Part shown: one piece after another, positions 1 through 11,890 of the stretch | Position numbering within the stretch: position 1 is the stretch's first letter | How the letters are laid out: each line of letters starts with the position of its first letter | Source: Posidonia oceanica | Taxonomy: Eukaryota; Streptophyta; Magnoliopsida; Alismatales; Posidoniaceae | Assembly (NCBI GenBank): GCA_037176725.1 | Contig: JAZBRS010000049.1 | Span: forward strand, 14,898,001-14,962,000 | DNA: 64,000 nt | Direction: 5' to 3' | The notes under the pieces: model-generated | The model's input: the letters and a program-made list of their open reading frames with translations, nothing else | The model's database searches: none | What the model was told of the DNA's origin: nothing | Translations under genes and position numbers: made by a program

Positions 1-1640
1 ACACAAGGAGAAAGGTTCGCCCTCGACTGAGGAAGCAAGCACGCGAGAAGACAATGGCTCGTCCTCGACCGAGGAGGAACAAGCACGTGGGACTCTGGAG
101 AGTCACGTAAGGAGAAAGGCTCACCCTCGACCAAGGAAGCAAGCACACGGGAAGACAAAGGCTCGTCCTCGACTGAGGAGGAACAAGCATGCGGGACTCC
201 GGAGAGTCACGCAAGGAGAAAGGCTCGCCCTCGACCAAGGAAGCAAGCACACGGGAAGACAAAGGCTCGTCCTCGACTGAGGAGGAACAAACACACGGGA
301 CTCCGGAGAGTCACGCAAGGAGAATTGCTCACCCTCGACCGAGGAAGCAAGCACGCGAGAAGAAAAATGCTCGTCCTCGACCGAGGAGGAACAAGCACAC
401 GGGAAGAAAAAGGCTCGTCCTCGACCGAGGAGGAACAAGCACGCGGGACTCCGAAGAGTCATGCAAGGAGAAAGGCTCACCCTCGACCAAGGAAGCAAGC
501 ACGCGAGAAGACAAAGGCTTGTCCTCGACTGAGGAGGAACAAGCACGCGGGACTCCAGAGAGTCACGCAAGGAGAAAGGCTTGCCCTCGACCAAGGAAGC
601 AAGCACGCAGGAAGAAAAAGGCTCGTCCTCGACCGAGGAGGAACAAGCACGCGGGACTCCGAAGAGTCATGCAAGGAGAAAGGCTCGCCCTTGACCGAGG
701 AAGCGAGCACGCGAGAAGACAAAGGCTCGTCCTCGATCGAGGAGGAACAAGCACGCAGGACTCCGGAGAGTCACACAAGGAGAAAGGCTCGCCCTCGACC
801 GAGGAAGCAAGCACGTGGGAAGGAAAAGGTTCGTCCTCGACTGAAGAGGAACAAGCACACGGGACTCCGGAGAGTCACGCAAGGAGAAAGGCTCGCCCTC
901 GACTGAAGAAGTAAGCACGCGAGAAGACAAAGGCTCGTCCTCGACCGAGGAGGAACAAGCACACGGGACTCTGGAGAGTCATGCAAGGAGAAACGCTCGC
1001 CCTCGACCAAGGAAGCAAGCACACGGGAAGACAAAGGCTCGTCCTCGACCGAGGAGGAACAAGCACGCGAGACTCCAGAGATTCACATAAGGAGAAAGGC
1101 TCGCCGTCGACCGAGGAAGCAAGCACATGGGAAGAAAAAGGCTCGTCCTCGACCGAGGAGGAACAAGCACGCAGGACTCTGAAGAGTCACGCAAGGAGAA
1201 AGGCTCGCCCTCGACCGAGGATGCAAGCACGCGAGAAGACAAAGGCTCGTCCTCGACCGAGGAGGAACAAGCACGCGGAACTCCGGAGAGTCATGCAAGG
1301 AGAAAGGCTCGCCCTCGACCAAGGTAGCAAGCATGCGGGAAGAAAAAGGCTCGTCCTCGACTGAGGAGGAACAAGCACGTGGGACTCCGAAGAGTCACGC
1401 AAGGAGAAAGGCTCGCCCTCGACCGAGGAAGCGAGCACGCGAGAAGACAAAGGCTCGTCCTCGACCGAGGAGGAACAAGCACGCCGGACTCCAAAGAGTC
1501 ATGCAAGGAGAAAGGCTCGCCCTCGACCGAGGAAGCAAGCACGCTGGAAGAAAAGGGCTCGTCCTCGACCGAGGAGGAACAAGCACACGGGACTCCGGAG
1601 AGTCACGCAAGGAGAAAGGTTCGCCCTTGATCGAGGAAGC
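1..1640. repeat. 104-bp tandem array in the 3' region of E0
   Basis: Direct tandem repeat with an exact 104-bp period over most of its length; it runs off the left edge. Each unit is a composite of two related parts of about 44 and 60 bp, both ending in a caagcacgcg-like stretch. One extra 44-bp part sits near 361-420, giving a 148-bp step there. The unit holds three short dyads: CCTCGACCGAGG twice and GACTC-CGGA-GAGTC once. Open frames of up to 241 codons cross it on both strands, but 104 is not a multiple of 3, so they only reflect a lack of stop codons. Position (beyond the 3' hairpin box of a minus-strand element) matches the hypervariable 3' region arrays known in Tat/Ogre elements. Confidence 0.93.
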
Positions 1641-1730
1641 AAGCATGCGGGACTCCGAAGAGTCATGCCAAGAAAAGGGGGTTGGCTGGTAAGCACGCGG
1701 ACTTACCGACCAAAAGAAAAAAGGGGGGAG

Positions 1731-1910
1731 TGATACCACAGGGCAGCCAAAAAAGATGCCCTTGGTATCATCGAAGCGCCCTTGGCATCAGAAAAATGGA
1801 GAAGGTGGATAACACTAGCATGTTGCCAATCGAGTAGTTTGGGGTACCAGTCCGATGCAGACATTTTGACGGGCATCAACCGAGCAGTTAGGGCTGCCAA
1901 TCCGATGCAA
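1731..1910. other. E0 3' hairpin box
   Basis: A block shared with E1 (13972-14110 and 12709-12790) and E2 (44453-44600). It holds GATACCA ... TGGTATC (stem of 7), the phrase cttggcatca, and two loop-conserved hairpins at 1832-1856 (GAGTAG-TTTGGGG-TACC) and 1882-1907 (GCAG-TTAGGG-CTGC), each followed by an A(G/A)TCCGATGC flank. It lies between the tandem array and the body of the element, as in E1 and E2. Confidence 0.75.
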
Positions 1911-3417
1911 AGGAAAGTGCGGGGGCCCATCTTGGTGGGTGTGCAATGGTCTCAGAGTAGGCATGCGATGTAGCGTCACGGAGTGACAAACAATGGCCAT
2001 GCCGGTCATCATGGACCTACCCAACGCGGTGGGTGGCAAAATTTTGAAAAAGCGCGGAGCCTTTGAGCGAGGTCAGGCAAAGGTGGTTGTCCTTGGCTCC
2101 GATTTTCGAAAATAGGGAGAAGGGAAGATAGCTTATTATAACATGCATGTTTTTGGTGGCTTCGGACTCAAAAGTTGCAGTTACCGAGAGGGTGCTTCTG
2201 CACTTTCTAACTCAGGGGGTCTCGATCCTCGAGCAATGCCATGCCGAGTTGTGGTTGGTGGCTCTCTTTCTCACTCTTGGTTCGGGATAAGGCTTTAGCT
2301 TTGCAGTGTATAGCCTTTGGCTACATACAGGTAGCAGAAGCGTTAGATGTAGCTTCTTAGCCTCCGTCTCAATTCCTTGGGGACCAACTACCACTTTTGA
2401 CGCTCACAGAATGATGTTTCTTTTCCCCTCTTGAGTGACTGGAGTTGCATCTAGCCTGCCAGGGAGGTAGAGTTGTCTGCACAGGAGATTGGAGCGTGCT
2501 GCTGCGCTTGGAGGGTGGGGCCAGGTCCTCCTAATAAGAAATCCCGTGCAGTTGGCATCGCAGTGCTTGAAGTTGATAGTTGAGGGGGCTTCGATGCTCG
2601 TCCGAGTCACTCCTCTCATGAGCGCCTTCTTTTTTCAACTTCTTTCTTCATTTTCTTTTGTGCCCAACATGCATATCATCTTATCATATTTTTTGCTCAC
2701 ATGATCTCTATTCTTTTGGATATGCATGACTTCACCCTCTTGGGGTAGAGGTCCCGGGTGAGGCGTTAAGAGTTCGGCTGATTGGCGTACACCTTCAGCC
2801 ACTGCAATGTGTTCAGGCAGCCTCTGGCTATGCTCTGCTTTGCTTTGGTCCTCTCCATGTCTGGTGGACTCTCTTGACAAGGTGGATCTCGCTTTGGGAG
2901 CTTTGAGCTCCGCAAGTCGCTCTGTTCTGCTCTAAGTCTCACTCTATAGCCACATGCAAGAGATGGCGCTGCTCGAGTGAGATCTGCCTAAGATTGTCAC
3001 TACTTGACATCCTCACGGTGCTGCTGCTTGTTATCCGAAGCCAGGTTTTGGATTATAATTTTTTTTTTGGGTTTTTTGCATTTCAGTAAGGGAATAAGCA
3101 TATTTTTGGGATTTTTCCATGTGTTTTGTATTTTTTTTATGATTTTTTTGGTTTTAAGAAAACATAAAAAGGAAAACCAGTGGAAAAGAAAGCATGTTTT
3201 TGTTGTTGTTTTCTCTCTTTTTTTCATTTTTTGATGCTTTTGTCTTTTACAGGATGCAGACAATGATATGTACAGGCAAGAAATGAAAAATGCATGTTTT
3301 GATTTTGATGGATTTTATAATTTTTATGATTTTTTTATAATGCGAGAAAACATGAAAACGAACAAAACCAAAAGATGAATGATAATGCATGTAAAAGAAA
3401 AAGATACGGTAAGAGAT
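1911..3417 (-). other. E0 spacer, pol deleted
   Basis: No coding region is recognisable on either strand. Pieces look like the non-coding spacers that flank the DUF7745 ORF in E1 and E2, including a T-rich stretch at 3055-3240 that parallels the pyrimidine tracts at 16735 and 46800. RT, RNase H and integrase, expected here in a complete minus-strand element, are missing, so E0 appears internally deleted. Confidence 0.5.
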
Positions 3418-3430
3418 ACTTACCTGTCAG
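3418..3430 (-). other. Candidate splice donor at the end of E0 gag
   Basis: On the minus strand the gag frame runs into CTGACAG^GTAAGT, a consensus plant donor; the stop that ends the frame (TAA) lies inside the donor. Exon end would be 3424. Tat/Ogre elements are known to carry an intron between gag-pro and pol, so this may be that site. No matching acceptor could be assigned because pol is deleted. Confidence 0.4.
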
Positions 3431-5197
3431 CAACCTCAATAAGGAGGTGTTGAACCCGCTCCCGCTCCACTGGCACTGCCCGGGCGTCTCTGGCCGCGTA
3501 CTCTCTTATCCTGGTGTAGCCATTCTGACTGAATCGAGGAAACAGGAAGCTCACATGTGGGACAGCGAAGGGGGCTGGATTGGGTCCGACGGAGCCAGAA
3601 GGGCCCGTTGGGGAAGGAATAGAGTCAAGATCGACCCCCAAGGATTCATCGTCGAGGAGATCCTGAATGACGCCCCAGAATGTATGGCAACCATCCGTCG
3701 AGTGCCCCGCGGCTCGATGGTAGTAGCAGTACGCACTCGCATCATACCACCGCGGAAGTGGGTCTGGCGGCAGGCGAATCTCCAGGAACCTCAGAAGCGA
3801 CGCATCCCGAGGAAAGATGACACTTAGAGGTTCACTGAATGGGGTGAAGTCGCGACGGCCTCGTCTTTGTCTCAGTTGCGGTCCCTGACTGGCTGGCGCG
3901 ACGTGATGCACTGGCTCGTCGGGAGGAACATCAAAAGAGGGAGAGGGCTTAAGAGGAGGGGCAGGAAGCGAAGGCTCCCCCTAGAGCACGATAGGAGGAG
4001 GTGATGCAAGAAGGGCAGGCAATGCAGGGGTGGGGATCTCGATTTTTCCAGTGTCGATGAGATCCTAAACCGCATTCTGCTATGTGAAGCACTTGTTCGT
4101 CGAGTGTCCACTGACCCGATGAAACTTGTAGAACGTGTTCATCTTATACCCCCGTGGAAGAGGATCCGGAAGTGGACGAATCTCAGGAAGTGTCAAGAGG
4201 TGTGCAACTTTGGGGAAGAGAGAGCTGAGGGATGAGCACAAGTGAGAGAATTCATAAGGCTAGCACCGAGCACATTTCTCCTCCTACTGCAGCTCCTGAG
4301 GAGTAGGAAACGAGGGTGCAGGGGGCACGAACGGGACAGGTGTCGAAGGTGTGGGTGCAAAAGGTGCCAGAGAGGATAGCTGGCTCTACATGGCTTGAGC
4401 TAGGGCCTGCATCTCCTAAGCCAGCTGGGAGAAGGATTGGGCCTACTGGGTAAGAGATTGGGCCTACTGGGAGAAGGATTGGGTCTGCTGGGTGAGAGTG
4501 GCTAAGACAGTGGAGTCAAAGGTTGCAGGAGATGCAAGAGACACCGGGATGGGTGAGGCTGGGTTAGGTTGAGCTACCCAAGGTGAAACCGTGGGAGAAC
4601 CTAAAGGAGTAGAGGTAAATGCCTCAGCACGAGAACCTAGGGTTCGACGCAAAGGGAATGAAGGCAAAGCTGACGGTGGACATGACACCCCAACGGGCAA
4701 GGGAGGTGATATCCCAGAATGGGATACCACAGACAATCCCCGAGGTAGGGGAGTAGATTGGTCAGATAGAGGAGTGGTAGCTGCGGGTACAAAAGGTGTG
4801 GGTACAAAAGGTGTGGTTGAGGAACAAGAAGGCTGACCCACAGACAAAGGAGACACCTGATAGCTCAGTCCACCGATAGAGAAGAAAGGGGCAGACCCTA
4901 TGCCTCAGCATGAGGTACCACAGGTAGAGAAGAGACAGAGGCCGCTGGACTAGGGAGCGCTCCTGGAGGAGGAGCCTGGAGAATGGGGTGGATACCGGGC
5001 AGGAAAAAAGGAGGCTGACTATCAACCCCGGAATCCATGGGAGGTGACGAGCCAAGAGATGGATCTCCCATGGTAATGGAGAGGATCCGAATAGGCAAAG
5101 GGAGTAGGATAGTCAGAAACTGTACGCCAGGAAACAGAGCAGACACGACCGGAAGACATGCTGGCGGGCGTGACCCGAGACCTGCGAAAACAAACAA
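3420..5197 (-). pseudogene. gag: E0 gag remnant with duplicated zinc-knuckle-like module
   Basis: Capsid/nucleocapsid gene of the leftmost element, decayed. The N-terminal part (5197-4464) is Pro/Ser-rich and ends in a Gln-rich repeat (about 4500-4374) with a 7-residue step. Two copies of a zinc-knuckle-like module follow: one at about 4170-4030 (FYKFHRVSGHSTNKCF, then stops) and one at 3800-3660 (CYYHRAAGHSTDGC), each preceded by a PLPRxY phrase and followed by a (I/V)QDLx-like stretch. E1 and E2 have a single such module. Nearly every stop is TAG where the related sequence has Gln (CAG), in the Gln-rich repeat as well as the first knuckle. The central gag core seen in E1 and E2 is not recognisable. 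Identity as gag is firm from the knuckle module and its place next to the leader; exact ends are not. Confidence 0.7.
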
Positions 5198-5329
5198 AAT
5201 AGTTAGATAGCTACAAAGTTATTTAGTTGTGGCATGAATGGCACACATGCAAATGAAATGTCCTAGTATGCGCTCTCTCACCATGCATGTCCTGAGTAGA
5301 TGACCTACCTGGACGCACTCATGGGTAAT

Positions 5330-5580
5330 GGGTTTATTGACAAACTCCAGGTCAGAAAAAGTAGGCTCCCCGTCTAAATCCTGGCCAAAGCTCAGGCAGT
5401 AACGGGGTGGTGCGTTGGTGGCCTCGACCCTACCAAAGCATGGGTGGTACCCTCCACTAGCATTGACACGACCCCTGACAAGGGGGACAGATCGACTGAC
5501 TTGGGCCACGCCAAAGCAGTGAAGCAAGAGGTCGGGACTGTCCTTCGCAGACTGTGGGTGGACTCAGAAGAGAGGATGCA
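5330..5580 (-). other. Conserved leader box of E0
   Basis: Closely similar to 56640-56840 in E2, at the same place between primer binding site and gag. Shared phrases include gggtggtgcgttggtggcct, acacgacccct and gtccttcgcagact. Frames in it are not conserved between E0 and E2, so an RNA role such as packaging, or an intron, is more likely than a peptide. Confidence 0.6.
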
Positions 5581-6153
5581 TGCTTCCTAGTATGATCAAT
5601 CATGCGAATATGCTTTAAAGTATTTTATTTGCGTTTTATTTAGCCAAAGGGGGAAAATTGCAAGTTTTGGCTCTAGTTGTGCTTAAATGTTATTGCTTGG
5701 CTTTATTGTGGCTTTTAAATTAAGCAAAGGGGAGCAAGCATGTTTCTATTATCCTAGACATGGCATAAGCATGAATGGGAGAGAAACAGGAAGTCATGGC
5801 ATGCAAGCAATCACACAGCAAGGCAAAAAGCATGTGCATGGCATGTGCAAGTGTATATGGACATGATAGTGAAGGGAAAACACTTATCATATCAAAAGAC
5901 ATGTATACATGGCATGTGCATGTGTAGTGGCATGGCAAGTGTGTAAAACCAAACATTTACCACTCAAAAAGCATGTGTTATTGTGCCAAGCAAATATTTA
6001 AGCATGCATAATGCAAGAAATAAAACAAGGATCAGCAAGCAAATAAAGTAAAAAAAAGATGAGCAAGCGAAGAGGCATGTAAACAGGCAAGGAAAGCAAA
6101 AGATGCAAAATCCAAGCGGCGAGAAAGCCAAAAACGAAAGCCGGAGTCTAGAA
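5581..6153 (-). other. E0 untranslated leader
   Basis: A-rich, low-complexity sequence with many ATGCAA-like words; parallels 56841-57565 of E2. No gene seen. Confidence 0.55.
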
Positions 6154-6171
6154 TCCCTAGTAGAGTCGCAC
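6154..6171 (-). other. Primer binding site of E0
   Basis: On the minus strand, right after the LTR end, reads TGCGACTCTACTAGGGA-like sequence, a slightly decayed version of TGGCGACTCCGCTGGGGA at the same place in E2. That form is the tRNA-Arg type described for Ogre/Tat elements (from memory). It shows that the LTR at 6172 acts as the 5' LTR of an element lying to its left. Confidence 0.7.
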
Positions 6172-6409
6172 TGTAGAAACCCTAAAAATCGATGCGTCCA
6201 TGCACGATGCCAAAGCTCGCGTGCACCGACCGAGATTAGGTCACTATTAGCGGAAGGAAACTCTACTTGGAAACGCTAGAAAAAGAGGAAAAAAGAAAGA
6301 TAAGACAAAATCAGAGTCGCCACTGTGTCTATTAAATCGAGAGACAAGGAAAATCAGGGAAATGCATGGAAAACATGCAAAATGATGCAATGATATGCAA
6401 TGCTATGTA

Positions 6410-6560
6410 ATGAGATGACTCGTGCCTAGGATGAGGGCATAATGGTCATTGCTGGCCAAGAGAAAGGGCAAGGACTCGTATTACGCACGGGAAAGGTGTT
6501 AGGCACCCCCGATACGTCCGAAGAATCGGTCTTTCTTAGGCTTAACGCTCGCATATGCAG
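6410..6560 (-). promoter_or_regulatory. Conserved LTR block, copy A
   Basis: Shared with 9470-9615, 36357-36500 and 57838-57980. Core phrases on the plus strand: tgactc(a/g)tgcc, atggtcatt, aaggactc, gaaggtgttaggcacccccg and cgctcgcat. It is the best-conserved part of all LTR copies here and looks like the common U5/leader block of Tat-type LTRs. Likely an RNA or regulatory element rather than coding. Confidence 0.6.
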
Positions 6561-7289
6561 GAAGATGCATGTTGTGAATGCCTAAATGCCATGAATGCTT
6601 AATTACGTGCTCAAATGTATGCTCTAGGTGCTAAGATGCATGCAGGGAATTAAACGTGCAGTCTATGTGCTCAACAGCGCTGCCAGTGTTTCGAACGGGG
6701 CATGCCCTGGTTTGTATGAACTCCAGACAGTAAGCATCACTACCCTAAATGCAATGCAGGCGATAAATCAAAACAGTGATGAAAACCATGCAATGCGAAG
6801 TGACATGCAAAGGAGAAACGAAAGTAGGGGCGGAAAACTATGCAATGCAAGTGTGCGGCATGCAAAGGATGCAAAGCAGGGGCGATAAAGCCTAATCTAC
6901 ATGCATGAGAAAACAGATCGCGAAAACGATGTGTGCAGTGCAAATAATAAGGCAATGAGTGATATGCAGTGATTTGGATGGGCTTATCTTGAGAATCTGA
7001 GGCCTGATCTGAAATAACTTTGGTTAGATTAAAAGATCATTCAACCAGGAAGACTTGGATAGTTAGATCGTGAAGATCCAACGATCCGATCAAAAGTTAT
7101 TCAGGAATCAAGTCAGATGGCTCAAGGGCTAGAAAAAGTGGTCTAAATGGGGGTCTAAGTACAAATTACCCCTATGTGTGTGCAATGCAGGGTGTCCTAC
7201 ATGCAATGAAGCTAAGGGTGCTCAAAAGTATGCAAGGGTGCAATATGCAATGACATAAGGATGCAATGCATGCAAGAATGCAAATGTAG

Positions 7290-8560
7290 GGACCTAAGTG
7301 CAGTTAAAATAACTGCAGGGGCCTATATGCAATGTCATGGCAAAATGCAATGCAACAGGATAAATGCATGCTAAAAAGTAATGCAGCAATGCAATAGGCA
7401 AGCAAGGGCAGAATGCAACATTAATCAAAAGATGTGCATGCAATAATGCAAGAAATGGACCTACATGCAGTTTTGAAAACATATGAGACTAAAATACAAT
7501 GCAAAAGAAACATGCAAATAACAGTAGGTTTTAGGACTAACATGCAATTAGACCTAACTGTTGGGTTTTAATGCAATGCAAAGCAGGATGCAAGCATGTA
7601 GTAAGTAAGCATTTGGACCTATATGCAATTTTGAAAACATATAGGGTTTTTATGTAAGGCAGAGCAATTATGAATGCATGCAACATTTGGACCTACGTGT
7701 AGTTTAGAAAACATGTTGGACTTATGTGCAATGCAAGACAAACATACAAATATGCAATCAATTGAAATTAGGATTAACATGTAATTAACATAAACTGTTG
7801 GACTTAATTGCAAAAGCAAAATAAACAGGCAAGCATGCAATGATCTAAAATTTTTGGACTAATATGCAATTAAAACAAACTATTGTATTTTACTGCAATG
7901 CAATATGGTTTAAAATGCAACTTAAATGACATTTAAATGCATGCAGGACTTAAATGCAAGTAAAACAAGTTGTTGAACTAAACAACAATGCAATATAGTT
8001 TAAAACATGATTTAAATGAATGATTCAAAGCTAACAGGACTGATATGCAATTAGAACAAGTTTCTGGATTTTTCTACAATGCAATAAGATAAAAAACCAA
8101 AATTAAATTACATGATTCACAGCAAGCTAGACTGAAGTGCAATTAAAACAAGCTTCTGGACTTTTCTGCAATGCAATAAGATTAAAAACAGAATTTAAAT
8201 GAATGAATGCATGACCTGTGGACTTAAATGCAATAAAAGTGAGTTGCAGGACTAAACTGTAATGCAATAAGATAAAAAATATTTTTTAAATGATTAAATG
8301 CATGGTCTGTGGACTAAAGTGCAATAAATGAAATATGCAGTAGTTTATCATAATGCAATATGATTATAAATGCAGATTAAATGATTTTTCAATTGATACT
8401 GGACTGAAATGCAAAAATAAATAAACATAAGGACCTGATTGCAATGCAGTAATGTTAAAAACAGAAATTAAATAACTTTAATTGAAATCTGGACTGAAAT
8501 GTAAATATAATAACTTGCAGCAATTTAATTCATTGCACTAACAAAATAAAATTAAAACTT
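7290..8560. repeat. Eroded ~90-bp AT-rich repeat, LTR copy A
   Basis: Phrases of the form ggact-N-aaatgcaat followed about 45 bp later by tgcaatgcaata recur at roughly 90-bp steps (for example near 8037, 8130, 8218, 8310, 8400). Copies are well diverged. No gene lies here. Confidence 0.6.
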
Positions 8561-8579
8561 TATATTACTACAGTGCTAC

Positions 8580-9290
8580 AGCGCATGTTCGAGCTCAACA
8601 GCCCTACGCCGGGGGAGGAAGCTGCTGCGGGGGCGATCCGGCAGTGGACAGGCGCGGCTGAGGTGCGCGGAGGTTCAGGCGAAGCCAGCTGAGCATTCCG
8701 GTGGGTCTGGCGGCGCACGGCGGTGGCTGAGGCGTGTTGTCGACGTCGGTGCGGAGGTCTGGCGACTGCTAGAGGCGGAGCAGGTGCAGGAGGCCTCGAT
8801 GGTGGTCGACCAGGGCTGGAGCGCATCGCTGGTACTCTAGCAATGCTCGGGGGAAGGTCTGGAGGAGTGGCGGAGGTCCAGAGTGCAGTGGAGCACTGCG
8901 GCGATCTCTAGCCTGTGCCGGAGACAAAGACTGTAGCGGCGGAGCTCGAAACACGCACTGAAGTCCGAAACCTAAACCTAACTAGCAAGAAAGCAAGGTA
9001 GGCATGCAAGGAGTTCAAAACTAAGCTCCATTACCTGCGACGATGGCCGGAGCGTGCTGCCGACCTCGGTTGGGTTTGGCAGTCCAGCAGAGGGTCGGGG
9101 CGGCGCTGTGGTGAGCTATTGTTGCTGAGGACGATCGGCACGAGTTGCTGATTGTCCAGCGGAGGTGTAGAGCCAACCAAAAGTTGATTTGGTTCTCAGA
9201 AACCGTGTGACCGTCCGCCGCTCGGGCCCACGGCGGGCCTCGCAACGCTACCAAAGCTCGCGATGCGATCGTGCCGTGAGAGAGGGAGGG
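8580..9290. other. GC-rich island in LTR copy A
   Basis: Abrupt change from AT-rich to GC-rich sequence with many CpG. Parallels 39190-39800 and 60640-61250 in the E2 LTRs. Short frames occur on both strands but none is shared between LTR families, so I do not call a gene. Confidence 0.55.
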
Positions 9291-9469
9291 AAGCCACGGT
9301 CAGTAGTGAATCCAAGGAGAAACTCAACTCGAAAACACCGCGAAAACGCGAATAAAATAAAGATAAGATAAAAGGGAGTCGTCACCTAGTCTATTATCGA
9401 GAAGACTAGGAAAACTAAGGAAAAGCATAGAAAACAAGCAAATGAATGCAATGCTATGCGAAATGTATG

Positions 9470-9615
9470 ACTCGTGCCAAGGACGAGGGCAAAATGGTCA
9501 CTGCGGGCCAGAGAAAAGGTAAGGACTCTTGTTACGTGCGGGGAAGGTGTTAGGCACCCCCGACACGCCCATGGAATCGATCTTTCTTGGCTAAACGCTC
9601 GCATTTGCAGGAATT
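9470..9615 (-). promoter_or_regulatory. Conserved LTR block, copy B
   Basis: Second copy of the block at 6410-6560 within the same LTR, with the same order of phrases up to the agcagcgctgtcagtgttccgaac stretch near 9790. Confidence 0.6.
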
Positions 9616-9902
9616 CGACAAGTGATTGCCTTTGACTGCACGTCCAAGGGATGGGGAATGCTAATGCCATGCTATGATTGCTAAAAGGTGTGCCTGAATG
9701 CCTATATGCGATGTATGCTGTGACTCCTTGCCTAAATGTGTGCTTTAAGTGATGTGATGCACAAGGAAAGTAAATGTGCAACCTATGTGCTCAGCAGCGC
9801 TGTCAGTGTTCCGAACCGAGCGAACCCTGGTTCGTGAGAACTCTAGACAGTAAGCATCACTGCCTTAATGCAAATGCAGGTGATAAAACAAAATGCTGAT
9901 AA

Positions 9903-10098
9903 AACCACGGAATGCAAGTGTACGACATGCAAAGGGGAAAGGAAACAAGGGCAGAAAAGCCAAGTAAAACCACACAATGCAAGTGTAAAACAAGCAAAGG
10001 GGAAAAGGAGACAAGTGTAGAAAAGCCAAGTAAAACCACGCAATGCAAGTGTGAAACAAGCAAAGGGGAAAGGAAACAAGGGCAAAAAATCCTAATCT
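9903..10098. repeat. 66-bp repeat, three copies
   Basis: Three tandem copies starting near 9903, 9968 and 10034, each with aaccac, atgcaagtgt and caaaggggaaa. This is the same place within the LTR as the 30-bp arrays of E2 (36790 and 58290), but the sequence is different. Confidence 0.75.
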
Positions 10099-10489
10099 AC
10101 ATGCACGAGAAAACAGCGTGCGAAAACAATGCATGCAGTGCAAGTGGTAGGCAATAAGTGGTATGCAGTGATTCAGATGGACTTATCTTGAAGATCTGAG
10201 GCCTGATCTGAAATAACTTTGGTTAGAATGAAAGATCATTCAACCAGGAAGACCTGGATAGCTAGATCGTGAAGATCCAACAGTTCGATCAAAAGTTATT
10301 TAGGTTTCAAGTCAGATGGCTCAAGGGCCAGAAAAAGTGGTCTAAGTAGGGGCCTAAGTGGAAAATGTCCGTAAGTGTGTGCAATGCAGGGTGTCCTACA
10401 TGTAATGAGGCTAAGGGTGCTCAAGAGTATGTAAGAGTGTAATATGCAATGATATGGGAATGTAATGCATGCAATAATGCAAAACAAGG

Positions 10490-11890
10490 ACCTAAGTGCA
10501 ATTAAGGGAAACTGCAGGGGCCTAAATGCAAAATGTCTCTATGTGTGTGCAATGTAGGGCAAATGCATGATAGAAACCAATGCAGCAATGCAATAGGCAA
10601 GCATGAGCAGAATGCAACATTGATTAAAAGATGTGCATGCAATAATGCAAGAAAAGGACCTACATGCAATTAGCATAAACTATTGGACTAAATTGCAAAA
10701 GCAAGATAAACAGGCAAGCATGCAATGATCTTAACATTTTTTGGACTGATATGCAATTAAAACAAACTATTGTATTTTACTGCAATGCAATATGGTTTAA
10801 ATGCAACTTAAATGGCATTCAAATGCATAAAGGACTAAAATGCAAATAAAACAAGTTATTGGACTAAACAGCAATGCAATATAGTTTAAACAGAATTTAA
10901 ATGAGTGATTAAATGCAAACTAGACTGATATGCAGTTATAACATTTTTTTGGATTTTTCTGCAATGCAATATAGTTTAAAATGGAAATTAAATGAAATCA
11001 AAACTACTGCTGGACTAATGTGCAAATAAAACATATTTTTGGGTTTTTCTACAATGCAATATAGTTAAAACAGACATTTAAATAACTGATTAACAATAGA
11101 TTGGACTTATATGCAATTATAACATATTTTTGGGTTTTTTGCAATGCAATATAGTTTCAAAACATGATTTAAATAACTGATGGATGATCTGAGGACTTAC
11201 ATGCAATTAAAACATATTTTTGGGTTTTTCTGCAATGCAATATAGTTTTAAAACATGATTTAAATGAAATTTACAACAGAATAAGACTGATGTGCAAATA
11301 AAATAAAAGACAGGATGAAAATACAATGCAATAAGGTAAAATATGATATTTAAATGCTGTGATAAATAAACTGAGGATTGAAATGTGATAAAAACAAAAT
11401 GCAGGATTAAAAATGCAATGCACTAAGACAAACATGGAAATTAAATGATTTCTGATATGATCTAAGGACTGAAACACAATAAAAATAAACTACAGAATTA
11501 AAAATGCAATGTAATAAGATAAAACATGAATTAAATGATTACTGATATGATCTAAGGACTGAAATGCAATAAAAATAAACTACAGAATTAAAAATGCAAT
11601 GTAATAAGATAAAACCTGAATTAAATGATTTCTAATATGGTCTGAGGACCTAGATGTGATAAAAATAAACTACAGAATTAAAAATGTAATGCAATAAGGT
11701 AAAAATCAAAAATTAAATGAAACTGATTTGGTTTGAGGGCTTAAATGCAAATAAAATAAAACACAGTACTTAAATGCAATGCAATAAAGTTTAAATGCAG
11801 ATTTAAATGAAACTTAAACCGACTCTGGACTAGAATTCAAATAAGCTAAACCTAGGGACCTAAATGTAATGCATGAATTAAACTGAAAAA
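10490..11890. repeat. Eroded ~90-bp AT-rich repeat, LTR copy B
   Basis: Same TGCAAT-based decayed periodic sequence as 7290-8560. Two neighbouring units near 11460-11630 are almost identical, suggesting recent local duplication. No gene seen. Confidence 0.6.

Noticed and set aside
189..914. 241-codon plus-strand ORF and several antisense ORFs in the 104-bp array
   Set aside because: They arise from a stop-poor repeat whose period is not a multiple of 3; the reading phase shifts each unit and nothing resembles a known protein.
8560..8954. Several 60-90-codon ORFs in the GC-rich LTR part
   Set aside because: Overlap on both strands, no shared protein in the matching E2 island.
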